From: an uncultured Pseudoflavonifractor sp.
GTDB taxonomy: Bacteria; Bacillota; Clostridia; Oscillospirales; Oscillospiraceae
Assembly (NCBI GenBank): GCA_904419835.1
Contig: CAJFTA010000031.1
Span: 1 to 26,871 of the forward strand
Length of the DNA: 26,871 nucleotides
Direction: 5' to 3'
The notes under the pieces were generated by a model that saw only the letters and a list, made by a program, of their open reading frames with translations, made no database searches and was not told the origin of the DNA. Every line of letters begins with the position of its first letter. The first letter of the stretch is position 1. The translations under genes and the position numbers were made by a program. Positions 7,651 through 16,706 of this stretch are shown here, piece by piece.

Positions 7651-7686
7651 GCAGACGGGGACGGCATACGCGCCGCCCCCGCCTGC
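7651..7686 (-). terminator. Hairpin terminator after the 80-aa gene
   Basis: On the minus strand 7686-7672 pairs with 7665-7651 over 15 positions (two are G-U pairs) with a 6-nt loop. It starts directly after the stop codon at 7687. The U-tract is weak. Confidence 0.5.
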
Positions 7687-7929
7687 TCACCGGTCCTGCT
7701 CCCGCCGTGCCTGTTCTCCCGCCAGGCGGGCCCGGGCCTCCTCCACGCTCTCCCCCTCCCGGGTGAAGAAGCGCTCCACGAAGGCGTCGGAGACCTTCTG
7801 AAAGCCGTCCACGGTGCCCCGTTCCACCCGCTTGTAGCCGTCTACCACGCCGTCCTCTATCTTCTTGTAGCCCTGGACCACATGTTCCGCGATCCGCTCG
7901 TTTGCCCGGGCCAGCTTTGACTCTTTCAT
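7687..7929 (-). CDS. Small amphipathic protein with 11-residue repeats
   Basis: This 80-aa protein is soluble, highly charged and predicted helical. It contains three tandem 11-residue units at residues 20-30, 31-41 and 42-52, of pattern G-(Y/F)-(K/Q)-(K/R)-(I/V)-x-x-x-x-V-(D/E). Eleven-residue periodicity is typical of amphipathic helices lying on membranes or of right-handed coiled coils. Similar short proteins with a VVDGYKKIE signature occur in many Firmicutes without known function. AGGAG precedes the ATG at 7929 by 8 nt. It follows two small membrane-protein genes on the same strand and may act with them at the envelope; this is inference. Confidence 0.7.
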   Translation of the reverse strand: MKESKLARANERIAEHVVQGYKKIEDGVVDGYKRVERGTVDGFQKVSDAFVERFFTREGESVEEARARLAGEQARREQDR

Positions 7930-7945
7930 CGAAATACTCCTTTCA

Positions 7946-8059
7946 TCAGTACCTGATCCGGTTTTTGCAGAGAATTCCTATTACAACCGCCGCCGCCCCG
8001 GCCAGCGCCGCGGCCCCCGCTGTCACGCAGAGGATGGGATTCGCCTTCATTTTTCTCAT
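7946..8059 (-). CDS. 37-aa single-pass membrane protein
   Basis: This short gene encodes a basic N-terminus (MRKMKANP), one hydrophobic Ala/Gly/Ile-rich helix (about residues 8-29) and a basic C-terminus (CKNRIRY). Its ATG overlaps the stop of the 123-aa gene as TAATG (8057-8061), so translation is likely coupled. It lies between two recognisable genes on the same strand with 16 bp to the next. Its size means it would be missed by default gene finders. The function is unknown. Confidence 0.6.
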   Translation of the reverse strand: MRKMKANPILCVTAGAAALAGAAAVVIGILCKNRIRY

Positions 8060-8430
8060 TACTTCAGCCCCTTTACCGCGGGAATCAGACAGAGCAGCAG
8101 GATAATTCCCACAATTCCCACCGCCACGCCGCCGGTCATCATGCTCCAGACCATGGTCATGCACATGCCCACGCCCAGGGCCAGCGCGCCCGCCGCGCCC
8201 AGCAGGACGATGCCCACCGTCCTGGCAGAGGGGGCCGCCACCACGGGTTTTCCAGCCATCCTGCGGCGCACCAGCGCCATAACCAGCAGCACGGCCAGTC
8301 CCGCCGCGCCCAGCACCACGCCCTGCTGGAAGGCGTCCCACGCGGGGATCAGCGCCATGCACATGCCGAGGGCAAACAGGATTCCGCCCACCGTGGCGAA
8401 AATCAGAGAGACGAAGTTCTTTTTTGACAT
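8059..8430 (-). CDS. Membrane protein with internally duplicated GMC motif
   Basis: This 123-aa protein has about four transmembrane segments arranged as two similar halves. Each half begins with a Gly-rich helix ending in a shared motif: FALGMCMALIPAW near residue 19 and LGVGMCMTMVWSM near residue 90. The second copy is almost the same as GVGMCCTMVW in the 127-aa protein at 4522-4905. I do not recognise the family. GGAGGT lies 7 nt before the ATG at 8430. It starts the 8430-7687 gene cluster. A structural or sensing role in the membrane is possible; nothing in the sequence suggests an enzyme. Confidence 0.7.
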   Translation of the reverse strand: MSKKNFVSLIFATVGGILFALGMCMALIPAWDAFQQGVVLGAAGLAVLLVMALVRRRMAGKPVVAAPSARTVGIVLLGAAGALALGVGMCMTMVWSMMTGGVAVGIVGIILLLCLIPAVKGLK

Positions 8431-8660
8431 TTTTATACCTCCATTGTTGATGCAGTGGAATCTTCCCCTGCCTGATGACCGTATTGTAGTTCCTCCGTGT
8501 TGCCGTGTGTTTCCCGTTTTGTTAGGGTAATGTTTAAAAATCCGCCGTGTCCCAGAGCGTTCCGCTGGGCGGCGGCGTTGGGCCTTCACAGCCTGGCGGC
8601 TGTCCGCAGCTTCTTGCGCCCGCTTATTTGGATCCCCTTTTCAGACAGTGATTTTCCCGC
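8431..8660. other. Intergenic region, nothing firm
   Basis: No convincing gene or RNA is seen. It must hold the promoter of the minus-strand cluster that starts at 8430. A TACAAT-like -10 occurs on the minus strand within it, but no matching -35 was found. Confidence 0.4.
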
Positions 8661-8706
8661 AAAATACCGGCAGGGCCTGGTTCCATAAGGGAACCAGGCC
8701 CTGCCG
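8661..8706 (-). terminator. Intrinsic terminator of the cohesin/protease operon
   Basis: Positions 8667-8684 pair perfectly with 8689-8706 (18-bp stem, loop ATAA). On the minus strand the stem is followed by TATTTT. It lies 58 bp after the protease stop codon. Confidence 0.85.
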
Positions 8707-8763
8707 GCCGTTATGCCGCGTACTGCGGCAGACGCGCATTGGATTTGCCGTTTGGTTTTTGCA

Positions 8764-11700
8764 TCAGCCCGCCGTATCCTCGCCGGGCTCTTCGGCGATC
8801 ACCGGTTCAGCAGGTGTCAGATCGGACATCTCGGGTTCCAGCTCCTCGCTCTCGCCCGCCTGCTCCATCAGAGAAGCATCGCTCCACTGCTGCAGCTGCT
8901 CCGAAGTCGGGCTCTGGGCGATGGTCAGACCGGTGATGTCCAGGCCGCTGCCCACGCTGCCGATGACCCGGGCCGCGTCTTCATCCTGCTCCTCACGCAT
9001 CATATAGAGGTCCTCCGCAGTAAAGGCGTACAGCTCGCTTCTGGCGCTGGTGGCGTAGTAGGTGCCCGAGGCGGGATCATAGGCAAACTCGGTGCTGGAA
9101 GGAACAATGTTCAGCCCGTCGATAAAGCCCAGGAACGTGCATTCGCCGGTGTTGAAGTTGTCGATCTGGTACAGGAAGTTCTCGCCCCAGTTGTTGCACA
9201 GGGCAATCACCTTGCCGTCGGCGACAGTAACGCCGTACACGCTGCCCTGGTTGACCATGCCCTCCTCAGAAGGCATGACGGCGCCAGAAGGCTGGTTGTC
9301 CCCGGACGTGCTCAGGTTGGGCACATAGTACTGGAATACGTACAGGCCGCTGGCCAGATAGACCGTCTGGGTATCGGAATCATAGGCCATGTCGCAGAAG
9401 GAGATGACGTAGGCGCCCAGCTCGCCCAGGAAGTTCTCCTGGCCGCCGTTCAGCGAGCGGCGGTAGAGCATAGCGTTGCCGCCCTCATTGCGGATATAGT
9501 AGATAACTTCATTTTCCACGTCAATGTCCATACCAATCACGTTGCCGGGGTTATTGATGTCCATGACGGTCGTATAGGTACTGGGGGCTTCGGGGTTGAA
9601 GATGACCAGGCCCTCGTCGGTGATGGCGTAGGCGTCGGTATCCGCGACGGACTCCACCACCGTGAGCGTGCAGCTGTCGGTGTAGCTTCTGCCCATGTTG
9701 TCGTCGGCGGTGACGGTGATGGTGGCCGTGCCGGCGCCGACGGCGGTGACAACGCCCTCGACCACCGTGGCAACTTCCGGTTTGTCCGAGCTCCAGCTCA
9801 GCGTATGGGCAGCGCCGCTGGGCTGGACCTGAGCGGTCAGGGTCATGCTCTGGCCGGAAAGCATCTGAGCGGCATGGGTGTTCAGCAGCACGCCGGTGAT
9901 ATACCCGCTCTCCGGCAGATCAGCCGCGTCGGGGATGGCGCACAGCAGACCCAGATAGGCGTCCGCCACAGTGCTGGCGCCGTTGATGAACAGACCGATC
10001 TTGCCCAGGGATGCGGTGGAATCCACCTCCCCGTTCTCGTCCAGCTGGATCATGAACAGGCCGTCATCTGTGGACCCACCCCAGTTCTGCTCGCCGGCCG
10101 CCTTCAGATAGAGGCGGTTGGTGGCAAAGTCATAGGTCATCTGGGGTCCGTAGCCGCTGGTCACATCCCCGTACTGATACGCACGGACGGAAGCGGCCAC
10201 CGTTCCGACGCTCTCGCAGTGGGCGGCGTCGCCGCTCACCGTCAGCTTATAGACATCCGCCAGGCTCTCAGCCCCCTCAGACCCGACGGCATACATGGTG
10301 CCCTCGCCGTCGATGGCCAGGGTGTTGACCATGGCATCCACCGTGGCCACCTTGGTCAGTTCGCCGGTCTGGAGGTTCACGGTCATCAGGTCGCTGTACT
10401 TGGGCACGCCCCGGTAGCCGTTCGCATAGTCATAGAAGGTCTCCACGCTGGAGGTCAGCGCATACATGGTTCCGGTGGAGTAGTCAAAGGCCATATCCAC
10501 CACCTTGTCGCCAAGCAGCGGCAGGTTCCAGCTGCCCAGGACGGTGTAGTCCATGGGGGCGCTGGCGGACACCCGGATGAAGGTGCCGTCATACTCATAG
10601 GCGTAGAAATAGCCGTCATAGTATTCGCCGGCGCGGATGTTGTAGAGGTCCGCCACACGGGTGCCGACCACGGTCTGCGCGGGGGCGTAGTCGGGAATGG
10701 TGACCCAGAAGTCCCGGTACCCGGTGGCCGAATCATAGGCCAGCAGGGCGGTCAGATTGCCGCCGGAGGCCAGGACGGTCACGTCCACAGTATCGCTGTA
10801 CTGCGTTCCGTTCCTGTCGGTCAGGGTGACGGTGATGGTGGTTTCACCCTCGCGCAGGCAGGTGACCTTGCCGAAATTGTCCACGCTGGCCACCGTGGGA
10901 TCGCTGGACGTCCAGGTCTTGGCCTGAACGGTGGGCCGCGCGGGATTTGTTTCGGCGGTCAGCTGGATGAAGCCGCCCACCAGAGCCGTGCGGGTGTCCC
11001 CGCCGGTGAGCCACATGTCCTCCACAGGGATAAAGTTGGTCTCAGGCTCCTTGCCCTCCTCGGGGATGGTAAACATCACGGTCTGTTCCACGCCGCCGGA
11101 GCTGGCCACGTCGCCGATGTCGTAGATATTGGCTCTCACCTGATCAAGGCCGTACTCCAGGCCCGTGAGCACCACCAGGTACAGGGGGTTGTTGGTGCCG
11201 CCGGCAGAGGGATTCCAGTAGATGTTGCCGGTGTTGTAGTCGTAGAGCATGGAGCCGTAGAACCAGAACTCCGCCCCGGCGGTGCCCACATTGGTGCACA
11301 CCATGGTATCGGGGTCGACAATGTACAGGTTGCCGTTCATGCTGGCAGTCAGGATAATGGCGTCCCCGTCCTGGCAGATGACGCACATGGCGGTCATGAC
11401 AGACTCGGAGGAGGAGGTGGAGGACTCGAACTGGAATTCACCCAGGGAGTCGATCGCGCCGGTATCCATGTCGATGACGCACAGGCCGCCATGGGTCAGG
11501 TCGACGCCGTACATCCGGCCGGTGGTGTAGTCAAAGCTGATGTTGCCCACCTCGATGCCGTCGGTGAAGCTGAACTCCTCCGGAGCGCCGATGCCGGTGA
11601 CCACGCCGTTTTCGTCCAGCGTCACCTCGGAGCGGTAGACCGCGGTGCCCTGATAGATCACGTCGTCAATGGTGCGGCTCTCATACTGAACGGTGTACAG

Positions 11701-14700
11701 CACGCCGTTGCAGTAGGTGCCGCCCTGCCACATGGCCTTGGTCTCCACGCCGTCCACGGTTACGATGGAGTCGCCCAGATGGGTGATGCTTCTGGGGCTG
11801 GTATCGCTGTAAGTGATCCACTTGAGCTGGTTGCTGGCGTTGGTCTCATCTGTGACCACATAGCCGTACATATGCTCCTGGGACGGAACCACGGTGATGG
11901 AGCAAGTCTGAGTAACCTCATACCACTCTGTAACATACTCCCAGTTTCTGCTCTCATCGCTGTGGGAGCCGTACACCTGCGCTGTGGCCGTGATGCTCGC
12001 CGTGCCGGGGGCCACCGCAGTAATGCGGCCTCTGCTGTTCACCGTGACCACATCGGGATTGCTGCTCTCCCAGGTGATCTCCTGGGCTTTGGCGTTCCAG
12101 GGATTCCAGGCCACGTCGAGATACGCGCTCTTGCCCTCCAGGAGGTAGGTCTCATAGGGGCTGACGGTGAAGTTGGAGGGATCAACGTCCAGCTCGAACA
12201 GGTCGGACTCCAGCTCCGTAGGCACAAACAGGGCGGAGGCGCCGGAGTGGCCCATGCTGCCGATGACCTCCGCCGGGCAGTCCGGCTGGCTGGGATCGAT
12301 CGTCAGCACTTCGCACAGGTGGCTGTAGGTGTAGCCGTTGGAGCTCTGGCTGTGGGCCGCCCAGTAGATCACGTCCTCCTCGTGGTCATAGCACATGGAC
12401 TGAACCACATTGACCCCTGCGTAGCCCGCCAGGCCGGTGAACTCGGTAATCTCCCGGATGCGCGTGCACGCGCCGGTATCGGGATCAATGGTCCGCAGCA
12501 CGCCCTCGGTGTCGATGCCGTAGAAGATACCGTCGTCGCTGATGGCCAGCGTGACTATCTCGTCGCCTTCCTCCAGGCCGGTGATGGGCGTCTTCAGGAG
12601 ATCAATGTAGCCATTCTCATAGAACTTGAGCTCGTACAGGTTGGCAGAGCCGCTGTACTGGCCGGCGGGAGTGGTGTTCCCATCGTAGGTCCAGCCCACG
12701 GCGAACAGCCGGTCGGGGCCGTCGGCGTCGTACAGGAGGGCCATGTCGTACAGGGTGTTGAAGCCGGCCTGTCCCTCGGCCTCAGCGGAGCTCTCCAGGA
12801 GCATCTGGGACTCCCAGTAGGTGCCGTAGGGAGTGAGCAGCACGATGTCGCCGTCATTGCGCTGAGCGATAATCCGGCCGTTGACATACTCGCCGGAGAA
12901 ATAGGTGGCGGTGCTGAAGGTCTCGTTGCGGGCATCGCTCAGATCGTCTTTTTCCACGCTGAACCAGCCCTGCTCCACCGAGGAGATGTCGATATTCTCG
13001 CTGCCGTACAGGCGGCCGCTGTCAAGGGGCTGCACCTTGGGATTGGTCAGGCCGGTCTCGCTCTCCAGGGAGACTTCCAGCTCGGTCTCGTTGCAGGCAT
13101 AGTCGCCCACAATGATGGTAAAGTCGGTGCCAAAGCCGGTGATGTTGAACGCCTGCTCATAGGGCTCGCCGGGCGTATAGTCCGCACCAGGCTCGAACTT
13201 GCCCATGATCTCGCCCTCGCGGGAGATGAAGATGACGGCTGCGATATTCTGGCTGTCGTACAGATCCAGGGTCAGCGTCACCACGCCGTTTTCCTCGTCC
13301 ACCTTCAGGGCGCTCTCCAGATCGTCCACATTCCGGATCTCAGGGGCCTGGGTGTCCAGGGTGGCCTCAAAGGACCAGCTGTCGTCTACAATGCTGTCGC
13401 CGTCGTCCAGCCAGGCGTCCACCGTGTATCTCACGCGGGTGCCGTCATCAAGGGTGTTGCCCTCCTTGTCAAGGCCGGTCCAGACAGCCTGCTCGTCGGC
13501 GGTGGCGTTGTAGATGTAGAACGGCACCACCATGCCGTAGTTGTCGCTGTAGTAGGTCTTGATGTTGTACTCCGAGTCAATCTGGAAGTACTCCTCGCCG
13601 GTGTCCACATCCGTGACCGTAAAGCGCAGCAGCCTCGCGTTGCGCAGCAGGCCGAAGTCGATCTCGTTGAGGGGATTGACGTAGGAGAAGGCGTTGTACT
13701 CGTCGCCGCTGCGCTGGCTGGCCCGGACATAGGGGTTGGTGCCCAGCTGGCTCAGGTAGGTGTACACCGCGCTGTCATACAGGCTGGTCGTGCCGTCCAC
13801 GCCGTCAAACACGGGGGCGGCGGACCAGTCGCCGTAGAAGCCCAGGATGGGCATGGTCAGGTTCTGAGCGGCGTCACCCTCCACGTTCTCCGCATACAGG
13901 TAGCCCTCCACGAACATGCCGTTGGGGAACTGGGACAGATACTCCATGTCGCTGTCCGTCAGGGCGATGGTGCAGATGAGGGAGGTAGTCTGGCCGGGTC
14001 CCACGGTGATGCTGTCCTCCGTCCCGTCGATGGTGGCCAGCATGTCCACTTCCACGTCGCGCTCGGCGCAGTAGCGGACCATGATGTCGACGTCGTCCAT
14101 GTCAACCTGGCCGTCCCCATTCACATCCCGGTACTGATACCGCTCGTCCGTCTCGGGGATCGCGTCCTCATCTCCCTGGATGGACAGCATCAGCAGGCGG
14201 GCGTCCGCCGTGGTAATCCAGTTGTCGCCGTTGAAGTCATACTTCAAGCTTCCCAGGCCCAGCACGTTCACCTCAGCCTCCAGCGCATGGGGCCGGTTGC
14301 CGATGAGGCCGTTTTCATAGGTCTCGGTGATCAGGGAGGCGTCAAAGGTATAGGTCTTGGCCTCGTCAGAGATATTGGTGATTTCGAAGGGAAACGCATA
14401 TCTGCCGATGGAGTTGTCGCCAATCTCGGCCTTGGGCCGGCCATAGGCCGCGTTGGCGTTGGACAGGTACGCGCCGGCTTCCGTCGCGCCCACCAGGTCC
14501 ACCAGGCCCGCGCCCTGCTGGCGGGGGGAGTACTCCATATCATCACTGTACATGATGGGGTTGGCGGTGCTCATCAGCAGGTTGGCGGCCAGCTGCCAGG
14601 TGGATTCACCCTTTTCATAGCCCTGCTCACGCAGATACTGGTTCAGCACGGCCATGGCGCCCGCCACCTGAGGAGAGGCCATGGAGGTGCCGCTCATGTA

Positions 14701-16695
14701 GCCGTAGTAATCGCCGGCGTAATCAGGATCCCGGGTGGAGTAGATGTTGCCGCCCACGCCGGTGATCTCAGGCTTCAGCGTCAGGTTGGAGGCGGAGCCC
14801 CAGGAGGAGAAGTCGCTCATGGAGGTGGCGGTGATGAACTCGATGGGGCCGTCGTCGCTCACAAAGAGGGTATTGGCCCCCTGCTCCGCCTGCTCCTTCA
14901 GGAAGAGTCCGTCCGACTGGGTGATGGACACGCAGGGGATGTTGGACGAGCCGGTGTTGATCTGCATGTTGATCACGCCGGTGGTGTTGTTGTACACCAC
15001 GCAGGCCACAGCACCCTTCTCCTGGGCCAGAGCCTGCTTGTCCGGGAAGGACACGCCGCCGCCGCGGGACACCACGACGATCTTGTCTGCAACGTCCACG
15101 TCCGCATAGCTCTCCTCATCGCCGTAGCCGTTGAGGAACACGAATTCAAACGTCTGCCCCTTCAGGGTTTCGAACAGGCCGTTGCCGGAACCGGCGCCGG
15201 TGTCGTTGTAACCGATGTTCCGCTCGTTCACGGTGAAGTAGTTCTGGGTGACCGCGTTGTTGTTGGCGGAGGCCACGCTCAGCGCGGCGTAGTAGGTGCT
15301 GGGGGTGCCCACCAGGCCCACGTCGGGGTTGCCGGCCAGGGAGTACCCGCCGAAGTTGTTGTTGTAAGCGTTGTTGGTGTCGTTGCCGGCGGCGATAACC
15401 ACCTGGATGCCGGCCTTCTCCAGCTTATCAAGGATCTCTATCATGTTGGCATCGTCGTCGCAGTAGCCGGCGGCAGAGCCCAGAGAGAGGTTGGCCACGT
15501 CCGCACCCAGCAGCACGCAGTCCTCCATGGCGGCCATCACGACGGTCCAGTCAGCGCCGTTGCCGGAGAACACCTGCATGACCAGCAGCTGGGCTTCAGG
15601 GGCCACGCCCACCACGTCGGTGCTGTCCATTTTGTTGGCTGCGGCGATGCCGGCCACGTGGGTGCCGTGGTCGCTGCCCGCGCCATTGTGGGACACATCC
15701 GTTGAATTGGTCGCGTAGTTATAGATGTAGGGAACCTTTGTGCTGTAGTAAACGTTGTGCGGCACCACCGTAGACCCGTCGGACGCGTTCAGCTCGCCGC
15801 TGTTCCAAAGCTGAACGACCTCATCCTCCGTCATGGAGTCCTCGGTGAGCTGGTCGGCATCCAGCGGACCAAAGCTGGGGTTGGTCAGCAGCAGGCCGGT
15901 GTCGATGATGGCGATCCGCATGCCGCTTCCGGTATAGCCCGTCTCATTGAGCTGGGTGGCGCCGATCATGCTGGTGGCATTTCCAGTCAGGGGGTTGAGC
16001 TGATCGTCCGTCTCGGGGATATGGAACTTCGGCGAGACATAGATCCGCTTTACGCCGGGGATCTCCGCGATCTTCGCCTTGCTCTCATAGGTGGTGGTCA
16101 CGGACAGGCCGGTGCTGGCCACCGTATAGGTGTAGCCGAACTCCACGGGAGTTCCGTCCTCCACCGTCTCAAGGATCTGCGTTTTCAGCTCCTCCAGAGC
16201 GGCCTCCTGCTGATCCTCATAGGAGCGCACGGAGCTGGTGCCGTCGGCGATCTCGTCGGCGGAGTAGCCCGCGTCCAGCAGGGAGTTCTGCTCCAGTTCG
16301 ACCACAAAGGTCACCTGGTCGTCCGCCTCAGGCTCGTTGGCGACTTCGGTGTCGGAGGTGCGCTCTCCGCTCTCCTCCAGGCCCTCCTCAGTGACCTTTC
16401 CGGTGCCCTCGTTGACCGTACCGGTAATGGCGACCCCATCGGAGGGCTGGGCGTCGTCGCTCACGGCGGCGCCGTCATTATCGCTGACGATGAAATCCCC
16501 TTCTGTTGCCGAGAGCGACAGGCCGCCCCCGGAGCTGTCAGATCCGCCGGCGAAATTGCCGCTGGTGCTGCTTTGAGCGACAAACCCGCTGCTCGGCCCT
16601 TCTGCCGCCTCCGCGGCAAGCGCTGTCGGCACAAACGTCAGCGTCATGGACAGCGCAAGCAGCACAGACAATACTCGTTTCTTCATACGCTTCAT
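8764..16695 (-). CDS. Giant secreted S8 (subtilisin-like) protease with dockerin and Big2 domains
   Basis: This 2643-aa exported protease degrades proteins outside the cell. In order: signal peptide (1-28), low-complexity acidic stretch, I9-like propeptide (about 127-225), and S8 catalytic domain with Asp265 (IIDTG), His343 (DHGTHVAG), oxyanion Asn438 (AAGND) and Ser671 (SGTSMASP), all intact, with a PA-like insert (about 510-600). A lactocepin-type Fn3-like region follows, interrupted by a dockerin (about 815-882) with two calcium loops at Asp820 and Asp857. Then four propeller-like stretches (about 1222-1499, 1606-1869, 1979-2262, 2353-2589) alternate with three Big2 domains (about 1502-1604, 1889-1976, 2264-2349), and an acidic tail ends it. 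There is no LPXTG, SLH or membrane anchor. The ATG at 16695 has GAGGG 8 nt upstream; a GTG at 16710 has no spacing. It lies 11 bp after the cohesin/SLH gene. Confidence 0.9.
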   Translation of the reverse strand: MKRMKKRVLSVLLALSMTLTFVPTALAAEAAEGPSSGFVAQSSTSGNFAGGSDSSGGGLSLSATEGDFIVSDNDGAAVSDDAQPSDGVAITGTVNEGTGKVTEEGLEESGERTSDTEVANEPEADDQVTFVVELEQNSLLDAGYSADEIADGTSSVRSYEDQQEAALEELKTQILETVEDGTPVEFGYTYTVASTGLSVTTTYESKAKIAEIPGVKRIYVSPKFHIPETDDQLNPLTGNATSMIGATQLNETGYTGSGMRIAIIDTGLLLTNPSFGPLDADQLTEDSMTEDEVVQLWNSGELNASDGSTVVPHNVYYSTKVPYIYNYATNSTDVSHNGAGSDHGTHVAGIAAANKMDSTDVVGVAPEAQLLVMQVFSGNGADWTVVMAAMEDCVLLGADVANLSLGSAAGYCDDDANMIEILDKLEKAGIQVVIAAGNDTNNAYNNNFGGYSLAGNPDVGLVGTPSTYYAALSVASANNNAVTQNYFTVNERNIGYNDTGAGSGNGLFETLKGQTFEFVFLNGYGDEESYADVDVADKIVVVSRGGGVSFPDKQALAQEKGAVACVVYNNTTGVINMQINTGSSNIPCVSITQSDGLFLKEQAEQGANTLFVSDDGPIEFITATSMSDFSSWGSASNLTLKPEITGVGGNIYSTRDPDYAGDYYGYMSGTSMASPQVAGAMAVLNQYLREQGYEKGESTWQLAANLLMSTANPIMYSDDMEYSPRQQGAGLVDLVGATEAGAYLSNANAAYGRPKAEIGDNSIGRYAFPFEITNISDEAKTYTFDASLITETYENGLIGNRPHALEAEVNVLGLGSLKYDFNGDNWITTADARLLMLSIQGDEDAIPETDERYQYRDVNGDGQVDMDDVDIMVRYCAERDVEVDMLATIDGTEDSITVGPGQTTSLICTIALTDSDMEYLSQFPNGMFVEGYLYAENVEGDAAQNLTMPILGFYGDWSAAPVFDGVDGTTSLYDSAVYTYLSQLGTNPYVRASQRSGDEYNAFSYVNPLNEIDFGLLRNARLLRFTVTDVDTGEEYFQIDSEYNIKTYYSDNYGMVVPFYIYNATADEQAVWTGLDKEGNTLDDGTRVRYTVDAWLDDGDSIVDDSWSFEATLDTQAPEIRNVDDLESALKVDEENGVVTLTLDLYDSQNIAAVIFISREGEIMGKFEPGADYTPGEPYEQAFNITGFGTDFTIIVGDYACNETELEVSLESETGLTNPKVQPLDSGRLYGSENIDISSVEQGWFSVEKDDLSDARNETFSTATYFSGEYVNGRIIAQRNDGDIVLLTPYGTYWESQMLLESSAEAEGQAGFNTLYDMALLYDADGPDRLFAVGWTYDGNTTPAGQYSGSANLYELKFYENGYIDLLKTPITGLEEGDEIVTLAISDDGIFYGIDTEGVLRTIDPDTGACTRIREITEFTGLAGYAGVNVVQSMCYDHEEDVIYWAAHSQSSNGYTYSHLCEVLTIDPSQPDCPAEVIGSMGHSGASALFVPTELESDLFELDVDPSNFTVSPYETYLLEGKSAYLDVAWNPWNAKAQEITWESSNPDVVTVNSRGRITAVAPGTASITATAQVYGSHSDESRNWEYVTEWYEVTQTCSITVVPSQEHMYGYVVTDETNASNQLKWITYSDTSPRSITHLGDSIVTVDGVETKAMWQGGTYCNGVLYTVQYESRTIDDVIYQGTAVYRSEVTLDENGVVTGIGAPEEFSFTDGIEVGNISFDYTTGRMYGVDLTHGGLCVIDMDTGAIDSLGEFQFESSTSSSESVMTAMCVICQDGDAIILTASMNGNLYIVDPDTMVCTNVGTAGAEFWFYGSMLYDYNTGNIYWNPSAGGTNNPLYLVVLTGLEYGLDQVRANIYDIGDVASSGGVEQTVMFTIPEEGKEPETNFIPVEDMWLTGGDTRTALVGGFIQLTAETNPARPTVQAKTWTSSDPTVASVDNFGKVTCLREGETTITVTLTDRNGTQYSDTVDVTVLASGGNLTALLAYDSATGYRDFWVTIPDYAPAQTVVGTRVADLYNIRAGEYYDGYFYAYEYDGTFIRVSASAPMDYTVLGSWNLPLLGDKVVDMAFDYSTGTMYALTSSVETFYDYANGYRGVPKYSDLMTVNLQTGELTKVATVDAMVNTLAIDGEGTMYAVGSEGAESLADVYKLTVSGDAAHCESVGTVAASVRAYQYGDVTSGYGPQMTYDFATNRLYLKAAGEQNWGGSTDDGLFMIQLDENGEVDSTASLGKIGLFINGASTVADAYLGLLCAIPDAADLPESGYITGVLLNTHAAQMLSGQSMTLTAQVQPSGAAHTLSWSSDKPEVATVVEGVVTAVGAGTATITVTADDNMGRSYTDSCTLTVVESVADTDAYAITDEGLVIFNPEAPSTYTTVMDINNPGNVIGMDIDVENEVIYYIRNEGGNAMLYRRSLNGGQENFLGELGAYVISFCDMAYDSDTQTVYLASGLYVFQYYVPNLSTSGDNQPSGAVMPSEEGMVNQGSVYGVTVADGKVIALCNNWGENFLYQIDNFNTGECTFLGFIDGLNIVPSSTEFAYDPASGTYYATSARSELYAFTAEDLYMMREEQDEDAARVIGSVGSGLDITGLTIAQSPTSEQLQQWSDASLMEQAGESEELEPEMSDLTPAEPVIAEEPGEDTAG

Positions 16696-16706
16696 AATCG
16701 TTGCCC

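Noticed and set aside
8713..15705. A 2330-residue open frame on the plus strand, opposite the protease
   Set aside because: It is rich in His, Gly, Val and Gln with no domain or signal peptide. It is the antisense shadow of the high-GC protease gene, whose intact catalytic motifs and signal peptide are on the minus strand.
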